Below are positions 34,178-44,744 of a DNA stretch of 64,000 bases, one piece after another. The DNA comes from Purpureocillium takamizusanense (lineage: Eukaryota; Ascomycota; Sordariomycetes; Hypocreales; Ophiocordycipitaceae). The stretch's first letter is position 1. Every line of letters starts with the position of its first letter. The stretch is taken from assembly GCF_022605165.1 (NCBI RefSeq), contig NC_063068.1, forward strand, positions 868,001 to 932,000, written 5' to 3'. Under the pieces are notes generated by a model. It was not told the DNA's origin. It did not search any database and worked only from the letters and a program-made list of their open reading frames with translations. Both the position numbers and the translations under genes were made by a program.

Positions 34178-35239
34178 TTAGCACGGCGAGCCAGTCGTCA
34201 AGATGCGCTTCGCGGCCTGGGCGTAGGTGCAGCCGTTGTTGACGTTTGCGTCGGAGAAGCCGGCGGCCCACATCATGATGCCGCCAAAGACGCCGTCGGC
34301 CTTGAGCTTGTTGGCGAGGGCGGCCAGCTTGGCGGGCTCGAGGTAGTACTTTGCGCCGTTCTGGGTGCCGGTGGCGCCGAGGGGCGAGGCCGGGACGCCG
34401 AGGAAGAGCTTGGCTTTTGCGGACGGCCCGCTGGCGATGTTGGACTTCCAGGCGTCCCAGTTGATCTCGCCGTCGACGGAGCAGCCCGGGTTGTTGTAGA
34501 ACTGGACGAAGAGGTAGTCGAACTGGGCCTTGGTGATGATCTGGTTCATGTTGGGCTCCGGGGTCGGGCACTGGGGCGCGCCGGTGATGTAGTAGGCGTG
34601 GGAGGGGTCGGAGGCGAAGTTGGAGCGCAGCTTGGCGATCATGAACTCGTAGTACTGGTTGCCGCTGTTGCTCTCAATGTCAAAGTCGAAGCCGTCGACA
34701 AACGTCTTGCCAAAGGGCCGCGGCGAGGCAGCCGAGGAGGACGAAGGGTACGAGGACGAGTTTGAGCCCTGGCTGTTGCCGTAGGCGTCCCACAGGTTCT
34801 GACCGATGGCCTCGGCCTCCTGCTGGGAGGAGAGCGAGTAGGAGCCCGTGGCGCCGCCGAGGGAGAGGATGACCTTGACGCCGTTGGACTTGCACGTGTC
34901 GATGGCGCGGGCGAGGGCGTCGCAGCCCTGGCCCTTGCCGGCGGTGATGGTGCACGACTGGCCGATGGCGCCGCCGGGGAGCAGCTGGCCCTTGCCGTAC
35001 TGGTAGATGAAGGAGAGGACGACGATGTCTACGCCGGCCGCCTTGGTGCAGTACGCGGCCAGGTCCTCGTTTTCGGTGGTGCCGCCGCCGTTTTGGCCCC
35101 AGTAGAGGACGTTTTGGGCCTCGCCGCCATAAGCACCGCGGCGGGTTGATGTGATGGCGGCGGCGGGCTTGAAGGGGGCTGCCAGGGCCGAGGTGGCCAT
35201 GAGGCCGAGGCAGGCGAGGGAAGAAGCGGCAAAGAGCAT
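34178..35239 (-). CDS. Secreted GH18 chitinase, class III (hevamine type)
   Basis: One uninterrupted exon, 353 aa. A signal peptide covers about 1-20 (MLFAASSLACLGLMATSALA). The GH18 barrel follows: NVLYWGQNGGG (strand 1), VKVILSLGGATGSYSL (SxGG motif) and the catalytic DGFDFDIE (DxxDxDxE, final Glu as proton donor). Later strands: YYITGAPQCPTPEPNM, FVQFYNNPGC and GGIMMWAAGFSDAN. No chitin-binding module is present. Expected role: endo-hydrolysis of chitin outside the cell, in wall turnover, mycoparasitism or attack on arthropod or nematode chitin. The ATG at 35239 is preceded by TTG/GTC codons that extend the frame but is the only good start. A Ser-rich loop of about 20 residues precedes the catalytic strand. 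TATAAGTAT lies about 255 bp upstream. Confidence 0.93.
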   Translation of the reverse strand: MLFAASSLACLGLMATSALAAPFKPAAAITSTRRGAYGGEAQNVLYWGQNGGGTTENEDLAAYCTKAAGVDIVVLSFIYQYGKGQLLPGGAIGQSCTITAGKGQGCDALARAIDTCKSNGVKVILSLGGATGSYSLSSQQEAEAIGQNLWDAYGNSQGSNSSSYPSSSSAASPRPFGKTFVDGFDFDIESNSGNQYYEFMIAKLRSNFASDPSHAYYITGAPQCPTPEPNMNQIITKAQFDYLFVQFYNNPGCSVDGEINWDAWKSNIASGPSAKAKLFLGVPASPLGATGTQNGAKYYLEPAKLAALANKLKADGVFGGIMMWAAGFSDANVNNGCTYAQAAKRILTTGSPC

Positions 35240-35490
35240 CTTGACCAAGGTCTCGACTATAAGGAGTGTATGGGGAGAGTAACGGTGTATATGTACAGAG
35301 CACAGGGGAGAGGAGATTGACCACTTTGTCTTGATGAAGCGAGTTCTAAAGGAGGGAATGGACAGATCCGCCAGGGACCTCGAAGCGAAGAAGCAACAGA
35401 GAGAGAGTGCAAGTTATGTATACGAGACTGGCTCGGGGCGTGCTGAGTGAGATCGGGTCATCACCAAGAACGGGCGCAGGCAGACGGGGC

Positions 35491-35499
35491 ATACTTATA
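35491..35499 (-). promoter_or_regulatory. Candidate TATA box, chitinase gene
   Basis: TATAAGTAT on the minus strand about 255 bases upstream of the chitinase ATG. The distance implies a leader of about 220 bases. Confidence 0.35.
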
Positions 35500-35554
35500 G
35501 ACATCTGGGGGGGCGGACCAGAGTTGACGTCGTGAGGCTGCTGATGTGCTTACC

Positions 35555-35580
35555 ACCAGACCAGACCAGACCAGACCAGA
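35555..35580. repeat. (GACCA)n minisatellite
   Basis: Five tandem copies of the 5-bp unit ACCAG/GACCA upstream of the chitinase gene. Confidence 0.8.
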
Positions 35581-36940
35581 AGACCACCCGCCGCTGTCGG
35601 CAGCCGTAGCCGCAAAAACTTGCTTGCCTCTCTCTCTCGTCGTTCCCTTTGATGATGATGCCGGGGTCGACATCCAATCCAGTCCCGTTGACTCGTCCCA
35701 CGCACAGCCGCGCTAACCGATAGTTAGTTGACGACGACGACGACGACGACGAAGACTTCCAAGTACAGTATACCCACATGGCAAACCCCACGGGAGACGT
35801 GACATGGACATGATCAAAAGGAGGCGGGCCTATCGCATGCCCACTACGTGTGATGGGCGTTCCTTTTCGGGCTGCCGAGTCAGAAGGGAGGGCAACCATG
35901 TCGGGACTTGGGGGGGGGGGGGGCCCAAGAAGCCACAAAAGGCACCGAGGCGTCAGACTCTCTCTTGAGGGGGGGGGGGGGGAGGGTGACATGCCGCCGC
36001 CGGAGTCCTCAACTGTCAGTCCACCCATCTTCGCCCGCCCCGTTCCGATTGCCTGTTTGGGGCGAGAGCAAGCTGGGGTTGCGTGCATTCCGTCTGCGTC
36101 CACTTACACGGATGGGGCCTCCTCCTGCTTGCGCTTACAAGCAAGCTGTAGTACCTTGTGGGCCGAATGACTCCAGTCTGTAAGCGCGCCGACCGACTCG
36201 ACATGACACCACCAAGCATTCTTCATTTTTTTTTGTTCAACTTTTCCTTCGATGGCTTTTTTCTTCTTTGTTTCGCCTCTTTTCTCAGCCCTGTCCCGTG
36301 AGCCTTATTTCGTGATAGGGGGCTTGATGGCCACAAAACGCCGCAAGGCACATTTGACACACACGCACTCCGTGTTCTCCTATTCCGAGCAGGCAGGCAG
36401 GCAAGTAGGCAAACCCGTCATCCATTCACGGGATGGATGGCGTCGCGACTATCGCCGCCGCAGAAGAAGACGTAGCCGCGTCCTCGCCGCCTCATTGGAC
36501 ACACGGGGTCCTCCAGACGTTCTTCTTCAGCACAGGGCGGCAGGGAACATGGGGGCTGCACGGCTGGTGGGCGGCGGCGGCGGCGGCGGCGGAGAAAGAC
36601 AGCAGAAGCGTGTGTGTGAGAGAGAGACACCACCGCCACCATAGACACACACGGGCCTCCCTCCCTCCGTCTGACGGGGGCGGGCCGCTCATTGGCGAGA
36701 GTGTAAGTGCCCGCCGTCGTCTCACGTTTCCCGACCGACATGCCTCTTTGGGGGGGGCGCCACGAACGGGATCCCGGAGGGCGCCTGGCCTGCGCTGCAA
36801 CTGCACCTGCTGCAGCGGCCGAGGAAAGATGATCGTCGCGTCCATCGCTCGCGCGCGACTGCAGGAGCCGAGACGGAGGGAAGGTGGGGGGGTCAGGCGG
36901 GCGGTGCCTCGACGGCGGCGACATGCGAGTTGAGGCCCGG

Positions 36941-36969
36941 TGATGATGATGATGATGATGATGATGATG
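36941..36969. repeat. (GAT)n microsatellite
   Basis: About nine to ten uninterrupted GAT/ATG units in the gene-free region. Confidence 0.8.
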
Positions 36970-39705
36970 GGATACCCCGGTCTGCCATGTCCAGTGTTTG
37001 GAGGCATGTGCCAAACGCGGACGAGGCCTGTGCAGCAGATACGAGGCACAAAAGACAACAAAACGGTCTGTCCGATGCGCTCCAGTCGTCAGCTCAACTG
37101 CATGGCCAAGGGATACAAAGTTCAGTACGTATCCATACACACGAGAGCCGCCTCAGCCACATCCGTCCCTTGGACTTTGGTTGGTGTTCCTTATTATAGG
37201 CACCCGAGTTGCGGCTGAGCGGCGCGGCATGTCCGCAGGGCTGATTCTGCCCTCCCTCAGCCTCCGCGCGACTGCCTGCGGACACGACCACTACTACTGC
37301 ACGACTTTTATTTTAATTTTTTCTTCGTGCTTATTACCTGCTCGAACTGGGTCTGTCTGTCTGCGCCCCCTCCCCTTTCGGGTTTTCATGCTGCTCTACT
37401 ACTACGACTAGTCAGGGGCATCCTCAGATCCTCGAGTGTGACGGCAGACGGGGGGAGCAACCAACCATCGGCCAGAACGGCGATCCGGGGCAAGCAGTCG
37501 ACGGTTACGTCGGCCGGCCCCCTAGATCCTCCCCCTTCTCCAACGTCCAGGCTGACAGTCTGGTTGGCTGGCGGCGAAACGACTGCGCTGCCAGGAGCGG
37601 CTCCCCTGTCCGGCCCTTCAGCTTCTGTTCAAACTCTCCCCCCACACGCTCCTGCGATCGCTGACGGCGATTTGATGGAAACAAAAAATCTCCGCCATGC
37701 GCTGATCGTGCCCCTGATTAAATAGTGTGTCTAGCATCTCGCTTCTCGGCCAGCACCGTGTGCCAGATGTAAATCGTGAAACACCCATCCGGGCTCCCGC
37801 GGCGATCAGCGCCACAGGCCCGACTCGGGCGGCGCTTGGCTCTCTCGTCGCGGCACCAAACTAACTAGTTAGCCAGGCACTGCCTTTAATCTGCGAGCCA
37901 CGGCGGGGTTTCCAATCCGCGACAGCAGTCTTTCCAAAGCACGGCTATCAACGTGCCGCCTCTTCGGCTCCTAGCCACATGCAGAATGTTGCACCACGGG
38001 AACGGTCCCCGTCGACGGGTGCGCCTCAGCGGAGAGCGGTTGATGAGGCATTACATGTCAAAAAAGACTATCACCTGGTCTCCTCCAGACACACCTGTGG
38101 CAGCATGTCTCGTACTCTCAAGCAGATATTGGTGATTGATATCGGCGGCCTGCGTCAGATGCGACGCTGAATAGCAGTTGAGTCGTCGGGCTGGAAGCGA
38201 GCGCTCAAGGACACCAGACAGACATCTGCTCCTCCCCAAGACATGGTTAGGCACAGACGCTACTACAGCAAAGTAAACTCTGGGCTCGCTGGCCATTTCC
38301 CAGTGCCATGTCGTTGGAGAATCGCCGATGAGACAGGCCACGCGACGCCTCGCTCGGGCAGTCGCGCATGCGCCAGAGAACACCAAAGGGCTGGCTGGGG
38401 GTTGCTAACAAGGTCAACTGTCGAGGATTGCTTGTGGTCAAAAGAAGTCAATCGCCAGTTTCACGGGTCGTCCAACAACCCCATTGCCGCCGTGGAGTCA
38501 GGCTCGCGGGAGACTGGCAACTGTCCGCGATGACTGTCCACGCCCTCAAGCTGACAGAGAGCTAGATGAAGACGCGCAAATCCCGAGCCGAGCCAACCCC
38601 GCCCGGCCTTTGATGCTATCGGGAAGCCTCCGAGCATTTTGTTTTTGTTTTCTGCATGGTGAAGCTGGGACAATGGAACAAACGCCGAGGCATGCCCGTC
38701 AAGATGAAGGCGAGTCCCTTTCATGTCAAATGGCCCCCCAAAATATGCAAACAAAAAGTCTCGTGGACGCTGGCCTCGTGTAAATGATGAGTGTGTACAA
38801 AGTACCATTGTGAGTTGTATCACCAGATCCCAACCGCGACCATCCGGCGACATAGCAATACCAATATTTGACTTTGGGTCCGCATTTGCCTCGCCGTTTT
38901 CTCGGCATCTTTGTCAGAGAACGTATCAAGTATACATGCCGCGATTCCGGCACCAATGCAACCTCATCATCGCCGTCGCCATCGTTACCAAGCCGGCGAC
39001 TGCTGTGGCGAGCGTAGCACGGCATAGCCTCGCACGTCTCACCTGCATAGCCGATCTGCCGCGCGCCCGTTCCTGTGGCCGTAGGCCGTGTCACCTCACC
39101 CACCGTGCGTGCGTGCAAGTCGGCGGTGGCAAAGCGCGCGCACAACTAAACTGCACTCCGAGACACGTTCCCCGAGACTCTCTGTCTTTCTGTCTCCCAG
39201 GCTTCCGCGGGCAAAGACGGCAACGCCCTGCAAGCCAGACACACACACACACACACAAAGTTATAGCGAATAGTAAACAGCGTGTACGTAGGATTCGGCC
39301 ATGGACATGACGGGATTTAGCTTCGGATCGATGGCCGCGACCCGCTTCTCCAGTTCCCTACCGACACGCAGCTGTGCGGTTGACGTCACGACATCCGGGC
39401 GAGTGGCCGTGCATGCGGCGGGACCTACATCTACACTCCGGCGACTCCATGGGCGACGGGATTTCGCACTCGGCGTTGGCGAGATGCGGACGGAACAGAC
39501 GCCAGGTTGGTCCGGATAGCCCGGCCGAGAAGTCGATGATGGATGCGCTTGGCTTCGGCAAGCCCCGTGCGTGTTGGAGAAGAGGACGTCTGATGGAGGA
39601 CGTATAAGTTGACGGGATGCGCCGCGAGTAGAGGTTCGGCATGACCAGAAGGGAGCCTCGGCATCAACATTACAAGACGCCTCGAGAGAGCCAAAGTCTG
39701 CGATA

Positions 39706-41298
39706 ATGCGCTTCACATCGTCGACAGCCGTAGCCCTGCTGCTGGCCCGTTCGGCCTCGGCAGCACCTCAGTAAGACTCCCTGTCCATCATTGATGTCCA
39801 GTCCCCCTCCAGTCCACTCGCCGCCATGTTGGGGATGGATGATAAACACCAAGACGTGTCTCACACGGAAAACAGACTCAAGTATGGGGAAAACACAGGC
39901 CCGGTAGGAGGCATCACACCCCCGATACCCACGGCAACGGCCCCCTCGGGCAGCCCGTACGGCGACAGCAGCCTCCTGGGCGGCAACGCGCGCGTCCCCG
40001 ACGTCGACTCGGACACGGCGCAGGTGCCCGAGAGGCCGCAGCTCGTCAACGGCCAGGACGCCGACGCCGACCTCGGGCTCTACCTGGACCTCGCCTCGGC
40101 CGACGCGCCGCAGCCCATCCGCGGCGACTACGGCGACGTCGACCCGGGCCCGCGGACGTTCGACTACGAGAAGCTCAACCCGGACCTCTTCGCGCCGCCG
40201 GGGACCGACGCGGGCTCCGTGCCCAACGCCGTGTGGCCCCTCGGCCTGTCGCACAACCGGCCGGGCTACCGGGGCCGCTCCGGGTGGGCGCGGCAGCAAA
40301 ACACCGACGTGCTGCCCAACGCCAAGCGCATGGCCGGCGTCGACATGAAGCTCGCCCCCAACGCCTACCGCGAGCTGCACTGGCACACGGCCGGCGAGTG
40401 GGCGCTGGTCCTCAAGGGCTGCGTCCGCGTCGCCGCCATCAACGACGAGAACCAGTCCTTCACCGACGATCTCTGCGAGGGCGACGTCTGGTTCTTCCCC
40501 CCGGGCGTGCCGCACTCCATCCAAGCCTTTGACAAGGGCGTAGAGTTCCTTCTCGTCTTCGACGAGGGCGACTTTGACGAGAACGGCACCTTTCTCGTCT
40601 CCGAGATGTTCGCCCGCACCCCGCGCGAGGTGCTCTCCAAGAACTTCCACGCCGACGTCGACGCCTTCAAGGACCTGCCCGACGGCGAGCTCTACATCTT
40701 CAACGGCACGCGCCAGCCCAAGGACATTGGCCAGCAGAACACGACCGCCCCGGGCGGCTTCCTGAGCGGCAACGGCTCCTACACGTACCACTGGTCGCGC
40801 CAGGAGCCGTACCGCGTGCCGGGTGGCAGCGTCAAGATCCTCGACCCGCGCACCTTTCCCATCGCCACCATGTTCTCCGCCGCCCTCGTCACCGTCCAGC
40901 CCGGCGCCATGCGCGAGATGCACTGGCACACCACCTCGGACGAGTGGGACTACTTCCTCCAGGGCTCCGGCCGCGCCACCATCTACCACGCCCCCAGCGC
41001 CGGCCGCACCTTTGACTTCACCGCCGGCGACGTCGGCTACATCTCCCAGGCCGAGGCCCACTACGTCGAGAACACGGGCGCCGAGGACCTCGTCTTCCTC
41101 GAGGTCCTGCAGGCCCCCAAGTTCTCCGACGTGTCCGTCGCCCAGTGGCTCGCCCTGACCCCCAGGCAGACCGTCAAGGACCACCTGAAGCTGCCCGACA
41201 AGCTGCTCGACAGCCTCCCCAAGGAGAAGACGATCCTCAAGGCGGGGAATAGGAACCTGACGGCGCTTACCGGCGGGGGAAAGGCCTACGAGCCGTGA
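39706..41298 (+). CDS. Secreted oxalate decarboxylase (bicupin)
   Basis: Exons 39706-39770 and 39813-41298; 516 aa. The short first exon encodes a signal peptide (MRFTSSTAVALLLARSASAA). The join across a 42-bp intron (CA|GTAAGA, CCAG) puts it in frame with the main ORF. Two cupin domains each carry the Mn-binding HxH...E motif: ELHWHTAGEWALVL with GDVWFFPPGVPHS, and EMHWHTTSDEWDYF with GDVGYISQAEAHY. The lid segment after the first domain is DENGTF, equivalent to SENST of the bacterial enzyme; its Glu, essential for decarboxylation rather than oxidation, is kept. Reaction: oxalate to formate and CO2, protecting against oxalate and raising pH. If the first exon is wrong, the protein could begin at 39826 without a signal peptide. 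Confidence 0.93.
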
Positions 41299-44200
41299 GA
41301 CGGTCGACTGAAACTGCTTCCACGTCGTGGTCAATGATAGCAGAGCATCTACCGCCGATCCATTTCATGAAGCCTAGAGCCAGACATGAAGCCCCTCGTC
41401 GAACTGGAGGGAAGTAGATTTCTGCCGCGCCGGGTGTGAATCGGCAGTGAACAACATCATTGGGCGCGACGGCAGGGTTCGTGTTTGCAAAGGGCGTGTG
41501 GACGCGGTGGTGTTGACGGCCACGGGGCTCAGGGGGGGGGGGGAGTTGGCATGTACCCGTACCGCGCGGCATCGCGCTCATGACCACGATGAAGCAGCCA
41601 CGCTGCATCGCAAACGCCTCTACATGATCTGTCACCCTCATCTACATCTCCTCCAGAAACCTATCCACTCCCTCAAGTGCCGACGTTGCAACGTAACGTG
41701 TTGTCCGTACACCCTCAACTCCGGCATGGACCATCGTAAACATGACCCAACATGCATGTGCATGAAGCATGCCCTCTCCCTGTCATCTTTGACAACATGA
41801 CATGAACCACAACACACCAGACCCGACTGGGAGACAGGAAAAATGTCCGTCTTGGCTGCAGCATCTCAACTTTCCCACATGACTCCCGCCGCACCATCTC
41901 ACGATCACGCGCGACTAGACCGGCGGGCCGCAAGCACAGACGAACGCCCGAACCCCCCGTCGCCGGCCACGGCCACGGCTCCAGTCGTCGCGCGTCAAAA
42001 AGCCCTCCGCTGTTACGTTGTGAGACATTTGCCCTGCCCGGTTTTCCAGTCTCGTTGCACTGTGCATATGTAGAGCCAACGCGACCCGGCTGCTTTTTCC
42101 TCATGTAGCGCGAGCGCCTCGGAGACAAAACAGCCAGTAGCAATGCCGTTTTGGCATCTCCGGTGCATGAAAGCAGGGAAAGGCGGTTTCGGCGGTGGAG
42201 ATGGCGGCATGCGCTGTCAGCTCGCGACGACGTCACTCGCCAACGACTCCCCGTGGCATTGATGGCTTATGACTAGTTCTGGGGGTTGATTTGATTTCTT
42301 CTTGGGGCGAAGCTAGTACTCTCTGTATGGGTTCAAGACAAGATCAAACAATAGTTCGCCTTGTAGCGCGAAATGGGTGTTCGCGATATTGGCGCACTAC
42401 GTGTGCTCACGAGGTCATGTCACGACCCGTCGCGGGCAAACGGCGTTCCCCTAGCTCCTTTCAATATTGGAGAACTCTTCACGGCCCATTCCTGTCATTC
42501 GGTCCTTGAAATTGGTGCTTCTGCTGAAAGAAGTCGCCTCGTCACTCTAGTGACCTGCGACGATAGGCTCATATGCAGTCCGCTGTCCAAAACGCTTTCG
42601 TTCAACAACGAATACTTGTACTGCTATATACAAGACACATAATAGTCCGCAGTTCACGGTCCGCTACATTGTCCCCTTGAGTAAAATATCTTAGGACTGT
42701 TGACTCTACTTGAGTACATGTATCGTAGCACCTCCGGCAGTCACGCCGCCTCCTGTGGGAATATTAAGACACCGAACCCATCAATACGTGAACAAGGCAT
42801 GCCGTTATATGCAGCAGCCCTGAATCACAGCGACTGCAAGATATCTAAAGTCATTTCGGCACAATCTTATGTTATGTTTCGCATCTAACGCTTGCCGAAT
42901 GGGCACTGATCAATCCATGTCCCAGCTGTCGTTTCCAAGTACTGCCCATACACAGGCGTCAACTCTCAGGTTGAGATCAAGGATTCATGTCACTGGTCCC
43001 CCTTCTCCAAGCATCATAGCAATGTCCAAGACCACCCCAGCATCCCGTTATTCCGAGATTAGAATGCTGTTCTATAAGAAAAGTCTTGATTTGCACTCTT
43101 GTCACAGTCAGTTGCTGGGCACCAGGCTCGACAATTCCTTCAATACCGAGCACGACTTGCGCTAGCACTGAAAATAGCGCGGCGCGTGCAGTCTCAGACA
43201 GACAGACATAAAAAAGAACAATGCACTGAATCATCGAGTCGCCACGCTGTCCTCCCTTATTGTAAGACAGCATTAGTATAAGTTAGTATCACCGCTGGCC
43301 CAGTATCAAGTGGCGAACTTGGCAGACTTTGTCGGCACGCTTGAACGGACCTCTCCACAGTGGCTTCTAAGATTCCAGCGCCAAAAACCCACACGACGCT
43401 TTTTCTGGCATCGCCAGTTGGGAATAACGCGGGTACAGATTGATGCCGAGGAGTTGACCACTCCAATCCAAAATTCGATGACGTTCATGGCTTTCAACCA
43501 TTTGATCAACTCCATTTGAAATTTCATGATGCCTGGCGACCCATGACCTGATTGAGGCTAGGGTCAATTGTACCCAGCGCAATCGCAATGTCAAGAACCT
43601 ATGGTTTCTTACATGTGAGCTAAAAACTCACGTATATTATTGCGCACTGCGGTGCTTCAAAGAGTAATTGATTCCTGTCACACCAGACCGGAACCCCTTG
43701 CTCCCAGCCATCAATGTGCACGCCGTTGCAGTTTGCGGAGCGATGCATCTACAACACATGAGACGTCTCATAGACTGAAATCCACGTAATCACCCCACAA
43801 AGAATTGTCCAGGCGGTGACTTCTCTATTGCGTGGGGTTGATGACCGGCATAGCATAAAGGGCGGCGGCGAGTCGGAAGCCTTGACTGTGCTTGCTCCAG
43901 TCTCCGTGCTTGTTGGGAGGACTGGACCGAAGTTTAAGGTGCAATAGTCGAGGAAAAATATGTCAATACATTTCATGCACTAGTAAATAGTTTCAATCCT
44001 TCAGGGTTCCTCAACGCCTTTACTCCTTTGAGCATGAAGTGTAAAGAAGCATCATGAGCTAGATGGCGGGCGGGGACGGATGAGAGCAGCCAGTGCACCA
44101 GCGATATGAATCACTCAATGCAAGAATGTTGAGGCACGTGGCGCAGATTGCCAGGCTTTCCAAGGCACGAAAAGCTTCAGGAAGAAGAAAAGAACATGGA

Positions 44201-44744
44201 TTGGCGAGGCGAGCTTTCTGCGCAGGCGCGCTGCTGCCTACGGATGTGAATCGGTCTGGTGTGGGAACAACTAACAGCTGGCGGCAACTGTCGACAGCTG
44301 ATGAGATTTGGACCGGCTATGTACATTTCTTTCACTCAAGATTTCGTCAAGGGATAGCAGACTCAGCGGCCTGGTTACCCATTTTTCATTTTAGTCAATG
44401 CGTCTCTGCGTCGGCTTCCTATTCCTGGTCCAAGGACCAAGGAATCACCAAGCGATACCACGCCTAGGCGCATACATGGTTCGGCTCACCCCAAAAGGGC
44501 CATTCTGTGACGCCAACGAGTTCCCTCGACTGCGATGCGCCCAGGGGCTGAGCGAATACATCAGCCAGCGAGGGGAATTCGCCGACTGCGGGTTGATTCA
44601 TGTACCTACATGTATATTGACCTACTGCATACGCATGTACATACTCATTTCCATATTCATTACTACTCATATATCCGTAAGTAGGCACTATAATTATCTC
44701 CTAACGTACGTTGGGTAACTCCTCCTCAGGTACTTGAATCAATT
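41299..44744. other. Gene-free, AT-richer stretch
   Basis: About 3.4 kb between the oxalate decarboxylase and P450 3' ends. From about 42.2 kb base composition shifts toward A+T relative to neighbouring DNA. Only short ORFs occur. One minus-strand block around 43.6-44.0 kb has a codon-like texture, and is reported as a finding. No transposase or reverse transcriptase motif was found. Confidence 0.5.

Larger units (their letters stand above)
35240..39705. other. Long divergent intergenic region with many simple repeats
   Basis: About 4.5 kb between the chitinase and oxalate decarboxylase starts. It holds a GACCA pentanucleotide repeat (35555-35580), a (CGA)n run (35730-35752), two poly-G tracts (35910-35923 and about 35968-35982), a (GAT)n run (36941-36969) and a CA run (39239-39256). 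ORFs are low-complexity and no family motif was found. Confidence 0.55.

Noticed and set aside
39670..41334. 554-codon minus-strand ORF
   Set aside because: Antisense to the oxalate decarboxylase; Val/Gly/Arg-rich sequence is the complement of GC-rich codons in the real gene.
42200..44744. AT-richer stretch considered as a transposable element
   Set aside because: No transposase, integrase or reverse-transcriptase motif, no terminal repeats found by eye.
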